Source: Elusimicrobiota bacterium
GTDB lineage: Bacteria; Elusimicrobiota; Elusimicrobia; UBA1565; UBA9628
Assembly: GCA_028868375.1 (NCBI GenBank)
Contig: JAGWUP010000010.1
Location: 51,300-115,299, forward strand
Direction: 5' to 3'
Length of the DNA: 64,000 nucleotides
Shown in pieces: positions 1-8,270 of the stretch. Position 1 is the first letter of the stretch; every line of letters begins with the position of its first letter. The notes beneath the pieces are model-generated. The model saw only the letters and a list, made by a program, of their open reading frames with translations, did not search any database and was not told the origin of the DNA. The position numbers and the translations under genes are program-made.

Positions 1-420
1 CTGCGCGAGCGCGAATTGGCCCGCCTGGCGCAGGGCCTGCACGCGCGCGTCTACCAGCCCGGCGAGACCATCTTCCTGGAGGGCGACATCGGCCGCGCGC
101 TGTTCATCCTGGAATCCGGAAAGGTCAAGCTCTCGCGGCTTAACGCCTCCGCCAGCCCCCAAACGATCTACACCGTCTCCCCGGGGGAGTTCTTCGGCGA
201 GATGGCGCTGCTGGAACAGTTGCCGCGCACGGCCTCGGCCGCGGCCGTCGAGAAATCGCAGCTCTACCTGCTCTACCGCTCCCAGTTGGAGGCCCTGCTC
301 TCGCGACATCCGCGCATCGGCGCGACGGTGATGGCCCACTTCGCGCGCCTGCTCTCCTCCCGGCTGCGCGCCGCCATAGGCCGGGGCGGCGAGGCGCGCG
401 GCCTGCCGCCGGTACCATGA
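1..420 (+). CDS. Cyclic-nucleotide-binding domain protein (Crp-like effector domain), 5'-truncated by window edge
   Basis: The frame is open to base 1, so the true start lies upstream. The visible part is a Crp/Fnr-type cNMP-binding beta-barrel: GETIFLEGD near the start and the phosphate-binding cassette FGEMALLEQLPRTAS, followed by one C helix. The protein stops about 25 residues after the barrel, with no helix-turn-helix, so it is a stand-alone nucleotide-sensing domain and not a Crp transcription factor. Its stop overlaps the start of the next gene (ATGA), so the two are probably translated together. The bound ligand cannot be told from the sequence. Confidence 0.85.
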   Translation: MRERELARLAQGLHARVYQPGETIFLEGDIGRALFILESGKVKLSRLNASASPQTIYTVSPGEFFGEMALLEQLPRTASAAAVEKSQLYLLYRSQLEALLSRHPRIGATVMAHFARLLSSRLRAAIGRGGEARGLPPVP

Positions 421-1496
421 CCCCCAGGCGCTTTCCTTGGGCCGCGGCGCTGGTAGCCCTGGCCCTGGCGGGCCTGGCGGTCCACTACCTCCTGGCGGTG
501 CTCATTCCCTTCGCGCTGGGCTGCGCTGCGGCCTACGTGCTCAACCCCCTGGCCGCGCTGGCGGAGGCCCGCGGATTGCGCCGCAGGGTCGTCGTGCCCC
601 TGGCCTACCTGCTTACCATCGCCGCGCTGGCGCTGCTGGCCGGAAGGCTGCTCCCCTCCCTGCTGCGCCAGGTCTCCTCGCTGCGCGGAGAGCTGCCCTC
701 CTTCATGGCGCGCCTGCGTCTGGACTTTCTCGAGCTGCAGCGCCAGGCCTCCCTGCGGCTGCCCTTCGCCGCCGACGCGATCTCCCGCTTCGACCCCGTC
801 GCCGCCTTGGCCCCGATGATCGCCCGCTCCGAGAACATCCCCTCCTACCTGCTCAGCGCCTTTCCCCTGCTCTCTCTCCTGTTCTTGGTCCCCTTCATCT
901 CCTTCTTCCTGCTGCTCGACGGCCCCGACTCGATCGACCGCTTGATCCAGCGCTGCCCCAGCCGCTACGTCGAGCAGGCGCTGCACCTGCTCTCCGAGAT
1001 CGACCACTCCCTGGGCTCCTACCTGCGCGGCTTGGTCGTCGTCGTCTGCGTCCTGTCCGCCGTCTCCTACGCCGGCCTGCTGCTCTTGGGCGTCCATCAA
1101 GCCCTGTGGATCGCCCTGCTCTCCGGCGTCTCCAGCGTCGTGCCCTACTTAGGCGCCGTCGTCGGCATGGTCGTCGGCGGGCTGGCGGCGGGCTTCCAGT
1201 TCGGCACCGTGGCCGCCGGGCTGAAGGTCGTCGTCCTCTTCGCCCTGATCCGCTTGGGCGACGAGGTCGCCCTGGAGCCCTACATCGCCCAGCATACCGT
1301 CCGCCTGCACCCGCTGGTCTTCCTCTTCGCTTTCCTGGCCGGCGGCGAGCTCTTCGGCTTCATCGGGCTCATCTTCGCGGTGCCGGCGGCCTGCGTCGTC
1401 AAGGCCCTCTTCGAGGTCGCCTGGTCTTGGTACTCCTCGGAGGCCAGGCTGCTGCCGGCCGGCGAGACGAATTGGACCGGAGCGCCCTACACCTAA
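417..1496 (+). CDS. AI-2E family transporter (PerM/YdiK-type permease)
   Basis: A 359-residue integral membrane protein with the AI-2E/PerM pattern: paired N-terminal helices, a soluble segment around residues 75-140, then hydrophobic helices. The conserved core includes VPFISFFLLLDG, VVPYLGAVVGM and LHPLVFLFAFLAGGELFGFIGLIFAVP. Members are proposed exporters of small signals or ions; the substrate of this one is unknown. It is translationally coupled (ATGA) to the cNMP-binding protein upstream, which suggests a nucleotide-sensing partner, though this is inference. It converges with the glycosyltransferase gene on the other strand. Confidence 0.88.
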   Translation: MTPRRFPWAAALVALALAGLAVHYLLAVLIPFALGCAAAYVLNPLAALAEARGLRRRVVVPLAYLLTIAALALLAGRLLPSLLRQVSSLRGELPSFMARLRLDFLELQRQASLRLPFAADAISRFDPVAALAPMIARSENIPSYLLSAFPLLSLLFLVPFISFFLLLDGPDSIDRLIQRCPSRYVEQALHLLSEIDHSLGSYLRGLVVVVCVLSAVSYAGLLLLGVHQALWIALLSGVSSVVPYLGAVVGMVVGGLAAGFQFGTVAAGLKVVVLFALIRLGDEVALEPYIAQHTVRLHPLVFLFAFLAGGELFGFIGLIFAVPAACVVKALFEVAWSWYSSEARLLPAGETNWTGAPYT

Positions 1497-1504
1497 GTCG
1501 GTCC

Positions 1505-2653
1505 TTAGATCACCTTGCAGCGGCCGTCCCAGTCCAAACGGTAGGTCGTGCCGCGCCAGCGGATGGTCGATCCGAAGCCGCTGGCCCAGAACGCCAGCGC
1601 CCCGAAATCGACGAAGGCCAGCCCCAGATACCACGGCCAGCGCCGCGCCCCCTCCCCCAGCAAGGCGTCGTGCAGCCAGGCGGCCGCGGCGCGCGAAACG
1701 AGGAAGAGCCCCGTCAGCAGCCAGGCGGCCTGCAGGTGGCGGCCGCAGCAGAAGGCCAGCGCCAGCGCGGCCAGGGCGGCCGCGGCCGGGTTAAACAGCG
1801 GCAGGAGCGAATAGACGGAGGGCAGCGAGCAGCGGATGATGCGCGACCACTTGACCAGATGGACGACGGTCTCCCCCAGCGACTCGCCTGACTGGCGCAG
1901 CCAGACCGGGGCGGCGATCAGGCGCCCCCGCGCGCCGGCGCGCGCGACGCGGCGAGAGAGGGCGAAGTCGTCGGCGACGGCGTTGGCGATCGGCTCCAAG
2001 CCGCCGGAGCGCTCAATGATCTCGCGCCGATAGGCCATCCAGGCTCCGGCGCAATGCGTGAAGCCCAGCGCCCTCCAGCCCAGCGCCGCCCCGAGGCTGA
2101 AGGTGTGGTTCATCGCCGCCTCCATCAGCGCGCCCGCCGCCGCGCGGCCGCGGCGCTGCAGGGGCGCCGCGAAAACGGCGTCGCAGCCCTCGGCGAAGGC
2201 CTGGCTGGTCTGGGCCAAGAGCTCCGGGCTGGTCAAGGCGTCGGAATCCGAGAAGATCACCAGGGGATGGCTGGCGCGCGGCAGCGCGCGGATCATGTTG
2301 TGGGCCTTGCCCATCCGAGTCCCGCTGGGCCCGGTCAGCAAGACGAGGATGTCGCGCTCCGGATGCTTGCGCTGGAATTCAAAGGCCACTTCGGCGGCCG
2401 GATCCTCCCGCGACTCGACGGCGACGATCACCTGCACGCGGCTTCCGGGATCGGAGAGAGCGATCGACTCCAGGTTCTGCGCCAGGCCGGGGTCCAGCCC
2501 CTTGACCGGCTTGATCAGGGTCATGCCGGAAAGCGCTTCGGGCGCCGGCGCCGGCCGTCGCGCCAGCCTCAGCGCCTCGGCCAGGCAGGCCCAGACGCAG
2601 CAGGTCAACAAGGCCAGCCAGCAGGCGGCCAGCCAGAACGCCCATTCAGCCAT
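1505..2653 (-). CDS. Ceramide-glucosyltransferase-like glycosyltransferase (GT21/HpnI-like)
   Basis: A 382-residue membrane-anchored GT-A enzyme. An N-terminal hydrophobic helix is followed by TLIKPVKGLDPG, the nucleotide-sugar site FSDSDA, the acceptor-side motif AGAWMAYRR, the catalytic acid region VADDFALSRRV, and a Q...VKWSR pair equivalent to the (Q/R)XXRW motif. Hydrophobic helices close the C terminus. This order is typical of GT21 ceramide glucosyltransferases and the hopanoid-associated HpnI subgroup. It probably transfers a sugar to a membrane lipid on the cytoplasmic face. No hopanoid genes are nearby, so the acceptor lipid is open. Confidence 0.8.
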   Translation of the reverse strand: MAEWAFWLAACWLALLTCCVWACLAEALRLARRPAPAPEALSGMTLIKPVKGLDPGLAQNLESIALSDPGSRVQVIVAVESREDPAAEVAFEFQRKHPERDILVLLTGPSGTRMGKAHNMIRALPRASHPLVIFSDSDALTSPELLAQTSQAFAEGCDAVFAAPLQRRGRAAAGALMEAAMNHTFSLGAALGWRALGFTHCAGAWMAYRREIIERSGGLEPIANAVADDFALSRRVARAGARGRLIAAPVWLRQSGESLGETVVHLVKWSRIIRCSLPSVYSLLPLFNPAAAALAALALAFCCGRHLQAAWLLTGLFLVSRAAAAWLHDALLGEGARRWPWYLGLAFVDFGALAFWASGFGSTIRWRGTTYRLDWDGRCKVI

Positions 2654-2704
2654 GGCCCACGATAGGTCATGGAGCGGCGCGCTGTCAACGCTTCCACCGC
2701 CCCC

Positions 2705-2766
2705 TTGACAAATGACGGGAGCGGGCTAGACTATCATTTGTAACAAGTTTGTAACGTTATCGTAAC
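2705..2766 (+). promoter_or_regulatory. Promoter with three 11-base-phased TGTAAC repeats
   Basis: TTGACA (2705-2710) and TAGACT (2727-2732), 16 bases apart, form a housekeeping-type promoter. Directly downstream are TGTAAC at 2739-2744 and 2750-2755 and CGTAAC at 2761-2766, each offset by exactly 11 bases (one helical turn). Tandem direct repeats with 11-base phase are typical of OmpR/PhoB-type response regulator sites. The same hexamer with the same phase precedes the response regulator gene at 8921. Lying over and beyond the expected start point, the sites would more likely block than activate this promoter. Ribosome-binding site GGAGGGG at 2781-2787. Confidence 0.65.
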
Positions 2767-2789
2767 CAATTCGCAATGCCGGAGGGGCG

Positions 2790-3221
2790 ATGGGGACGAG
2801 CGTCTGGAAAACGGCGGCGCTGGCCTTGGCGGCGGCGGCCCTCCCGTTGACGGCGGCTCCGGCGGCCGCCAGCCAAGCGGTTTCCCGCGTGACGGTCCGG
2901 GTTCTTCCGCTCGACGCGCTGCTGCTGCGGCAGCGCGCGGCGCTCTCGGCGCCGGCTCCCCTGGACCTGCTGCACCGCTCCGAGGCGGACTTGAAGGTCA
3001 CCGCCGAATGCCTCGGGGCCGGGCGGCTTTCATTGAGCGTCTCCGGCTCCGCGCCGGCCTCGCTGTGCGGTCCCGAAGACGGCGGGACAGGGCGGACGGC
3101 GCTGGCCGTCTACTCTCAAATCGCCTCGATGGCGGCCCGGCGCCGGGAAATCTCCTACGCGGCTTCCGGCTCCGACGCAGCGACGACCTTCACGGTCACC
3201 TTCACCAGCCTCGATCAGTAG
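2790..3221 (+). CDS. Small secreted protein related to the fibre subunits of the adjacent operon
   Basis: A 143-residue protein with a clear signal peptide cut near AAPAAASQA. The body is predicted beta-rich and ends TTFTVTFTSLDQ, nearly the same as the ends of the secreted subunits at 8271-8783 (TITFTSVDQ), 7746-8249 (TITFTSVSS) and 7243-7749 (VVTFTTLN). It also keeps a short stretch equivalent to their YRARA...G segment (ISYAASGSDA). It lies tail-to-tail with the usher-like gene. I read it as a stand-alone subunit of the same fibre family, co-controlled through TGTAAC repeats. Start: ATG after GGAGGGG. Confidence 0.75.
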   Translation: MGTSVWKTAALALAAAALPLTAAPAAASQAVSRVTVRVLPLDALLLRQRAALSAPAPLDLLHRSEADLKVTAECLGAGRLSLSVSGSAPASLCGPEDGGTGRTALAVYSQIASMAARRREISYAASGSDAATTFTVTFTSLDQ

Positions 3222-3248
3222 GGCAGGCGGGCGGACCGCTGAAAGACG

Positions 3249-5981
3249 TCAATGCCGCTCGGGCCGCAGGAAGATGACCTTGCGCAGCCTCGGAACGGCG
3301 CGCACGGAGATGACGCTGGACTCCCCCGGCTTGAGCTCGACCTCGAAGCTCTCGCGCTCCAGGCGGTAGCGCCGCGCAAGGCCGGAGGAATCCAAGCGGA
3401 TGCGCCAGCGGCCGGGACGCAGGCCGCGCAGGCTCAAGCGACCGTCGGCGTCTGTCGCCTGCGAGATCGTCTCGTCCTCGCGGCTTAACTCGACATCAAG
3501 CCCCGCCGCCGGTCCCGCGGGCACCAGATGCAAAAGCTGGCCGGGCGAGCTGACGACGAGCGGGCGGCCGGCCGCGTCGTAGAGCTCGACCTGCAGCTCC
3601 AGGGCGGCCTGGCGCACCGCCCGCAATTCCAGCCGCAATGTCCTGCCCCCCGCCACCTCGATGACGGCGGGGACCTTGCGTTCCAGCACCAGGCCCCGGC
3701 CCAGCGACTCCACCCAAAGAAAATGCTTGCCGGGCTCCAGGGAGCGGAAAGTGAAGCGGCCGCGGCGATCGCTGAGCGCCAGCGTCCCGTCGATGTCGAC
3801 CAGCACGCCGTCCAGCGGCCGGCCGCCGGACTCGACGACAGTTCCGGCCACCGCGCCCAGGTCGGCGCGGCGCGCGATGGGGATGGCGAAGTCGTGGGAG
3901 TAGCCGCCGAAGATCGAGCTCACGCCGGGCCGGCTCGAGCCGGGGTAGTCGAGCAGCTGCGCGCGCAGCGACAGGGACTCCGAGCCGAAAAATCGCCAAT
4001 GGATGGAAGCCAAGTAGCGCAGGCTGGCCGGGCCCGCGGCCCCCGGATCGCGGCGCTCGAGCTGGGCGTCGACAACGAGCCCGGAGAGCGGCGTCACGTC
4101 GGCTCCCGCTCCGACGACCAGCTCGCGGGGCGAGTCGACCGCCAGCCCCTGCGGCCCCAGCTCGGCGAAGGCGGAGTAGCTTTGCGCGCGGCGGGCCAGA
4201 TAAGAGAGGTTGATTCCGGCCCCGCCGTAATCGTAGGCATGGGCGGCGGCGAGATCGTCGATCCAATTCATCGAGCCGGTGAGCCGGGCGCTGAGAGAGC
4301 CGAAAAGCCGCGTCAGGCCCAGCGAGGCCTGCCTGGCGCCCAGGTCCATCGAGGAGCCGGGCAGACGGTCCTTGCTGCGCTCGTCCTCGAAGGAAAGGTC
4401 CCAGGACATGCGCGGCGTGCGCGCCCAGCGCAGGGAGGCGGTGGCCCGCTGCTGCCAGGGCGCCGCCGAACGAGCCGGGTCGGCGTCGAGGTTGAAGACG
4501 TCCTTATAGAACGACAGGTCGACGCCCAATCTGGCGCCCAGGGGAGCGCCCAACTGCAGCCTCGTCAGGTCGGCGTCGCTGTAATAGCCGTTGAAATCTC
4601 GCCCCGCGTGTATCTTCTCCGCCAGCATCGGATAGCGCCCCCAGGCCCGTCCCTCGAGGCGCGCGTTCCAAGCCTGCTGCGACGGCGGCGCCTTGCGCAG
4701 AGGGGAGCGGCCGGCCGCGTATTCGAGATTCAAGCCCAGCCCCGCCGCCGGACCCAGTTCCGCCTGCACGCTGCCGATCTCGTCGCCGCCGCCCGGGCCC
4801 TTCTTAAGCCAATTGGCCCGCAGCCGCAGCGGCTTTCCGCCGGGATTAAACGCCACGAACGCGGCCTGGCGATGCTCGACCGTCGGCCGGCCCCGCGTCT
4901 CCATCGCGAAGCCCCCCACCCGCAGCGGCCCGAGCGCGGCCTGCGCCCGCGCCCCGCGGCCGAACTCGTAGAGTTGCGTCAGAGGGGACAGGGTGTAGCC
5001 GGCGTCGCCGACCTGGGACTCCCCGCCCTTCCAGCGGTAGGAGGCCGCAAGCTCCTGGCGGAAGCCGAACAACGTGAGGCTCTGATCCATCGGCTGCTGC
5101 AGGCGGAAGTCCAGCCAGCGGCCGCCGGCGGCATCGAGAAACCCGCCCCCGGACCAGTTGAACTGCAGCGCCGAGCGGCCCTGCTCGCCTCCCCCCTCCA
5201 CGCCGGCGCGGCTTTGCAGCCGGCGGTAGGGGTCCTCGGTTTGGGAGACGATCGGCACGACGCGGACCTGGCAGTAGGCTTGAGCGACACTGCCGGCCGC
5301 GAGCAGGCGCAGGCGCAAGCGGTGGAGCAGGGCCCGCGGGAGCTTGGGGTCGGTGCGGACCAAAACCGTCACCACGCGGCTTTGGCCCGGCGGCAAGGAA
5401 AAGCGCTCCACGTCCGGCTGGGCGGGGAAACTGTCGCCGCTCTGCAGCTCGACGCGCGCCGTCTGCGCGACGTTGCCGCGATTGGCGACCAGGAAGAGCG
5501 CTTGATAGCCGGTTCCGGCCGGGACGAAAGACGGGGCCGATTGCAGCGAGACCTCCAGGCGAACGACCGGCTTGATCTCCACCGGCAATTCCACCTCTGC
5601 GGCGGCGGAGGATCGGCCGACGCGCCAGACGCGATACGTCAAGCGGTAGCTCCCGGCCGGCGCCAGCGCCGCCTGCGGCGCCCTGGCGGCCAACAGCCTC
5701 ACGTCGGAGGCGCCGGGACGCAGCCGAAAGGCCCGGCCGCCATCCAGCGGCGTCCAGTCCGGCGGCAGCGCCAGGCTCTCCCTAAGCCGCAGCGTACGAG
5801 AGCCCGTGTTGCGCGCCAGGACGGCCAGCGTGACGATCTGGCCCGGAAGAACCTCTCTCGGCGCGCCCGGGGGAAGCGTCAGTCGCACGCCGGCGGCCGC
5901 GGCCTCGGCGCGGAGACCGACGGCCAGCAGGGCCAGCGCCGCCGCGCTACAGAGTGATCGTCGCGCGGGACCCGAAGACAT
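3249..5981 (-). CDS. Large usher-like outer-membrane beta-barrel protein with carboxypeptidase-regulatory-like repeats
   Basis: A 910-residue exported protein. A signal peptide (about residues 1-29) is followed by two Ig-like segments (about 30-240), where VLARNTGSRTLRL and FLVANRGNVAQTARVEL look like CARDB/NEW3 folds. Next is a long region of alternating aromatic and charged strands (about 260-700) that reads as an outer-membrane barrel, then two carboxypeptidase-regulatory-like beta-sandwiches, the first being GTVVESGGRPLDGVLVDIDG with RGRFTFRSLEPG. It overlaps the chaperone gene by 35 bases. By position it fills the usher role: an outer-membrane pore exporting chaperone-held subunits. I see no classical FimD plug signature, so this would be a non-canonical usher. 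Confidence 0.7.
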   Translation of the reverse strand: MSSGPARRSLCSAAALALLAVGLRAEAAAAGVRLTLPPGAPREVLPGQIVTLAVLARNTGSRTLRLRESLALPPDWTPLDGGRAFRLRPGASDVRLLAARAPQAALAPAGSYRLTYRVWRVGRSSAAAEVELPVEIKPVVRLEVSLQSAPSFVPAGTGYQALFLVANRGNVAQTARVELQSGDSFPAQPDVERFSLPPGQSRVVTVLVRTDPKLPRALLHRLRLRLLAAGSVAQAYCQVRVVPIVSQTEDPYRRLQSRAGVEGGGEQGRSALQFNWSGGGFLDAAGGRWLDFRLQQPMDQSLTLFGFRQELAASYRWKGGESQVGDAGYTLSPLTQLYEFGRGARAQAALGPLRVGGFAMETRGRPTVEHRQAAFVAFNPGGKPLRLRANWLKKGPGGGDEIGSVQAELGPAAGLGLNLEYAAGRSPLRKAPPSQQAWNARLEGRAWGRYPMLAEKIHAGRDFNGYYSDADLTRLQLGAPLGARLGVDLSFYKDVFNLDADPARSAAPWQQRATASLRWARTPRMSWDLSFEDERSKDRLPGSSMDLGARQASLGLTRLFGSLSARLTGSMNWIDDLAAAHAYDYGGAGINLSYLARRAQSYSAFAELGPQGLAVDSPRELVVGAGADVTPLSGLVVDAQLERRDPGAAGPASLRYLASIHWRFFGSESLSLRAQLLDYPGSSRPGVSSIFGGYSHDFAIPIARRADLGAVAGTVVESGGRPLDGVLVDIDGTLALSDRRGRFTFRSLEPGKHFLWVESLGRGLVLERKVPAVIEVAGGRTLRLELRAVRQAALELQVELYDAAGRPLVVSSPGQLLHLVPAGPAAGLDVELSREDETISQATDADGRLSLRGLRPGRWRIRLDSSGLARRYRLERESFEVELKPGESSVISVRAVPRLRKVIFLRPERH

Positions 5982-6756
5982 CCTCGCCCCCGCCGTCGAT
6001 CATGATCAAGCCCTTGTAGCGTCCCGGGGCCACCCCGGTCAGGTCGAGATCCTGGCGTATCGAGGTGCCCGGATAGATCCGCATCTTGCGGCCGTGGAAG
6101 ACTCCCGCGCGCGCGCCGGAGCGATCGAAGAGCTCGAGGGAGACGTCCGGGATGATCCAGCGCTGGCCGTCGTTGGCGAGGTCCAGCTCGAAAAACGCCT
6201 TGCCGGAGCGGCGCACGACGTGCTCCCGGAGGATATTGACCTTGGCGGCTCCGGTGTCGCCCACATGGGTGACGACCTGCACCCCGTAGCGCACGATCTG
6301 GCGGATGCCGACCTGGGGCTTGAGATCGCCGCGCTTGCCGAAGGCGGGAGGAGGATTGGCCTCCTCGATCATCACCAGGGACCAGTAGGTGCCGCTCAAC
6401 GCCCGCGCGGTGGAGACGCGGATCGTGTAGTTGACGGCGGCGGTCTGATGCGGGGGAATCGTCAGACGGTCGCGCTCGAGCGTGATCCAGCGGGCGTTGG
6501 AGCGCGGATCTCGCCCCGGCTTGCCGTAGACGTTGCGTCCGTCGCAGTAGAAGAGGTAGTCGGTCTGGTAAATCCGCGCATGAGCGACCGCATCGCCCAA
6601 ATTCCTGACGTGCAGCGAGCCCTCGTAGACGCCGCCGGGCTTTACGGTGTACTGCTGGGTCAGGCCGTCGACCACGGAGATCTCGGCGCGGGCCGGCAGG
6701 CGGAACGCCGCCAGCGCCGCGCAAGCGCAGACGCAGACCGCCGGCCAACGCCTCAC
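5947..6756 (-). CDS. Periplasmic pilus-chaperone-like protein
   Basis: 269 residues from the GTG at 6756, which overlaps the upstream stop as GTGA; this start gives a good signal peptide ending LPARAEISVV. The mature part has two Ig-like halves: KPGGVYEGSLHVRNLGD, then VNYTIRVSTARALSGTYWSLVMIE, and a C-terminal half with FELDLANDGQRWIIPDVSLEL and RYKGLIMIDGGGEDVFG. This layout fits fimbrial chaperones, which cap subunits by donor-strand complementation. It sits between the subunit genes and the usher-like gene. Similarity to characterised PapD/FimC proteins is weak, so the family is inferred from architecture and context. Confidence 0.72.
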   Translation of the reverse strand: MRRWPAVCVCACAALAAFRLPARAEISVVDGLTQQYTVKPGGVYEGSLHVRNLGDAVAHARIYQTDYLFYCDGRNVYGKPGRDPRSNARWITLERDRLTIPPHQTAAVNYTIRVSTARALSGTYWSLVMIEEANPPPAFGKRGDLKPQVGIRQIVRYGVQVVTHVGDTGAAKVNILREHVVRRSGKAFFELDLANDGQRWIIPDVSLELFDRSGARAGVFHGRKMRIYPGTSIRQDLDLTGVAPGRYKGLIMIDGGGEDVFGSRATITL

Positions 6757-7241
6757 AGCGCGACCACCGTGAACGTCAGCGTCGTCGAGTAGTCGGCCGG
6801 TGGCACCTGCAGGGAGACGCCGTCCAGCTTGACCTGGACCGCGAAGCCGCTCTGGCTTTTCGTGCCCGAGAAGAAGAGCTGATCCGAGGCGGTCACCAAT
6901 TGATAGGCGGTCCCGCCGCTGACCTGCCCGGAGCCGGCGGTGCCGTCGGAGGTCCGCTGCACGTAGAGGTTCAAGTTCTGGTTCCATAAAGAATCGACGC
7001 GGCGGACGTTCACGTTCCAGCTGTGGTTGCCGTTGATCGTGACCGCGAGCACGATGTCGCTGGGGCCGCCGACGTAGCTGGCGGTCAAATCGCTGCCCGG
7101 CCCGGAGACCAGCGCCGTCGCGCCGATCGTCTGGCTCCAGGAGCCGCTGACCGAAACGTCCGCCGTTCCGGCAGCCAGGGCCGGAGCGGCGCGGAAGGCC
7201 GCGATCGCCAGCATACCGCCTAGCATTACCGTTCTGATCAT
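6753..7241 (-). CDS. Secreted beta-rich protein, probable minor fibre subunit
   Basis: A 162-residue exported protein with a signal peptide ending ALAAGTADVS. The rest is short beta-strands rich in Ser, Thr, Gly and Val, with an aromatic cluster NGNHSWNVNVRRVDSLWNQ, and it ends STTLTFTVVAL. It resembles the three preceding subunits in size, export and strand pattern but lacks their STARL and FTITFT signatures, so it may be a tip or adaptor subunit. It follows the 168-residue subunit with one base between stop and start and overlaps the chaperone start (GTGA). Confidence 0.65.
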   Translation of the reverse strand: MIRTVMLGGMLAIAAFRAAPALAAGTADVSVSGSWSQTIGATALVSGPGSDLTASYVGGPSDIVLAVTINGNHSWNVNVRRVDSLWNQNLNLYVQRTSDGTAGSGQVSGGTAYQLVTASDQLFFSGTKSQSGFAVQVKLDGVSLQVPPADYSTTLTFTVVAL

Positions 7242-7242
7242 C

Positions 7243-7749
7243 TCAGTTCAGGGTCGTGAACGTCACGACAAAATCGAACGACGTCGCGGCGGACACCTTC
7301 GTGCCGCTGGCCGTGCAGGAGGCGGTATAGGTGACCGCCTTGTCCGTCAAGACGCCCGCGGGAATGCTGGAGTAGACCTCCTGCGGCCCCTGTGCGCCGC
7401 CGGAAAGGACCAGCGTCTTCTGTCCGCTGCCGCCGGCCACGGAGACCGTCAAGGTGATGTCCTGGCTCGGGGGATCGTCGGCCGGCAGCACCTCGGCGGT
7501 GATCCGCAGCGCCGTCGCAGAGTTGTGCGAGAGATTCAGGCGCGCGGAGCTGTCGGCGGGCCCGCTCAACACGTTGCTGCCGGCGCTCGCCTGCAGATTC
7601 AACGGACCGCTGTCGGTGACGCTCAAGACGTCGATCGACTGGATCGTCACGGAGATGGGAGCGCCTCCCGAGGTGGCCGCCGCGGCCGGCCTGGCGAGCG
7701 CCGCGGCCAGCGCCAAAAAAGTCCAGACCGCCGCGGGCGCAGTCCTCAT
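7243..7749 (-). CDS. Secreted fibre subunit (paralogue 3)
   Basis: 168 residues with a signal peptide ending RPAAAATSG. It shares with the two upstream genes the block DSSARLNLSHNSATA, a DITLTVSVAGGSGQKTL strand pair, YSSIPAGVLTDKAVTYTA and the C-terminal SFDFVVTFTTLN. It contains one cysteine inside the body, unlike the others. The start ATG overlaps the previous stop (ATGA). Probably a structural subunit of a surface fibre assembled by the downstream chaperone and usher-like proteins. The family name is uncertain; it resembles DUF4402-type or SCPU-type pilin-like domains in size and layout only. Confidence 0.72.
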   Translation of the reverse strand: MRTAPAAVWTFLALAAALARPAAAATSGGAPISVTIQSIDVLSVTDSGPLNLQASAGSNVLSGPADSSARLNLSHNSATALRITAEVLPADDPPSQDITLTVSVAGGSGQKTLVLSGGAQGPQEVYSSIPAGVLTDKAVTYTASCTASGTKVSAATSFDFVVTFTTLN

Positions 7750-8249
7750 GAGCTGACGCTGGTGAACGTGATCGTGAAAACGAAGCTGGTCGGCCCCGAG
7801 ACCGGCGTGCCGTGGGCGGTGGCGCTGGCCTTGTAGGTCACCGACAGGTCGCTCAAGGCCCCCGCCGGAATGTTCGTATAGACGTCCTGGACCGCCGCGG
7901 TCGCTCCGGCGTCGACCAGCGTTTTCTCGCCGGTCCCCCCGGCGACGCTGACCGTCAGCGTGATGTCGCTGCCCCCGGGATTGGCCGTGACCTGAGCGGT
8001 CAGCTTCTTGGCGGTCGGGCTGTTATGGGTGTAGTTGAGGCGGGCGGTGGAGTCGGCCACGGGGCCCAAGTCGTCGCCGGCCTGCGGATCGGCGGCCGCG
8101 TTGTCCAGCACGATCGTTCCTCCGTCGCTGACCGATAGGAGGTCGACCGCGGGAACCTTCACCAAAGCAGAAGCGCCGACGCTGGCGGCGGAGGCCGGAG
8201 CGGCGCAGGCCAACGCCAGCCACAGAAGAGCCCCTAGCAGGCCCCTCAC
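7746..8249 (-). CDS. Secreted fibre subunit (paralogue 2)
   Basis: 167 residues, signal peptide ending APASAASVG. The body carries IVLDNAAADPQAGDDLGP, DSTARLNYTHNSPTAKKLTA, ITLTVSVAGGTGEKTL, YTNIPAGALSDLSVTYKA and the end SFVFTITFTSVSS. Each block aligns without large gaps to the proteins encoded on either side, so the three arose by tandem duplication. There are no cysteines in the mature part, hence no disulfide. It lies 21 bases after the first subunit gene and overlaps the next one by ATGA. Confidence 0.75.
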   Translation of the reverse strand: MRGLLGALLWLALACAAPASAASVGASALVKVPAVDLLSVSDGGTIVLDNAAADPQAGDDLGPVADSTARLNYTHNSPTAKKLTAQVTANPGGSDITLTVSVAGGTGEKTLVDAGATAAVQDVYTNIPAGALSDLSVTYKASATAHGTPVSGPTSFVFTITFTSVSS

Positions 8250-8270
8250 TCTCGGCGTTCCGGCATCTTG

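Noticed and set aside
273..1100. Long open frame on the minus strand under the AI-2E permease gene
   Set aside because: Gln/Gly/Glu-rich composition with no motif, fully covered by a clear membrane protein; a GC-rich shadow frame.
3528..5957. 809-codon plus-strand frame opposite the usher-like gene
   Set aside because: Product is a low-complexity Arg/Gln/Gly/Ala string without any domain; the minus-strand product has a signal peptide and recognisable folds.
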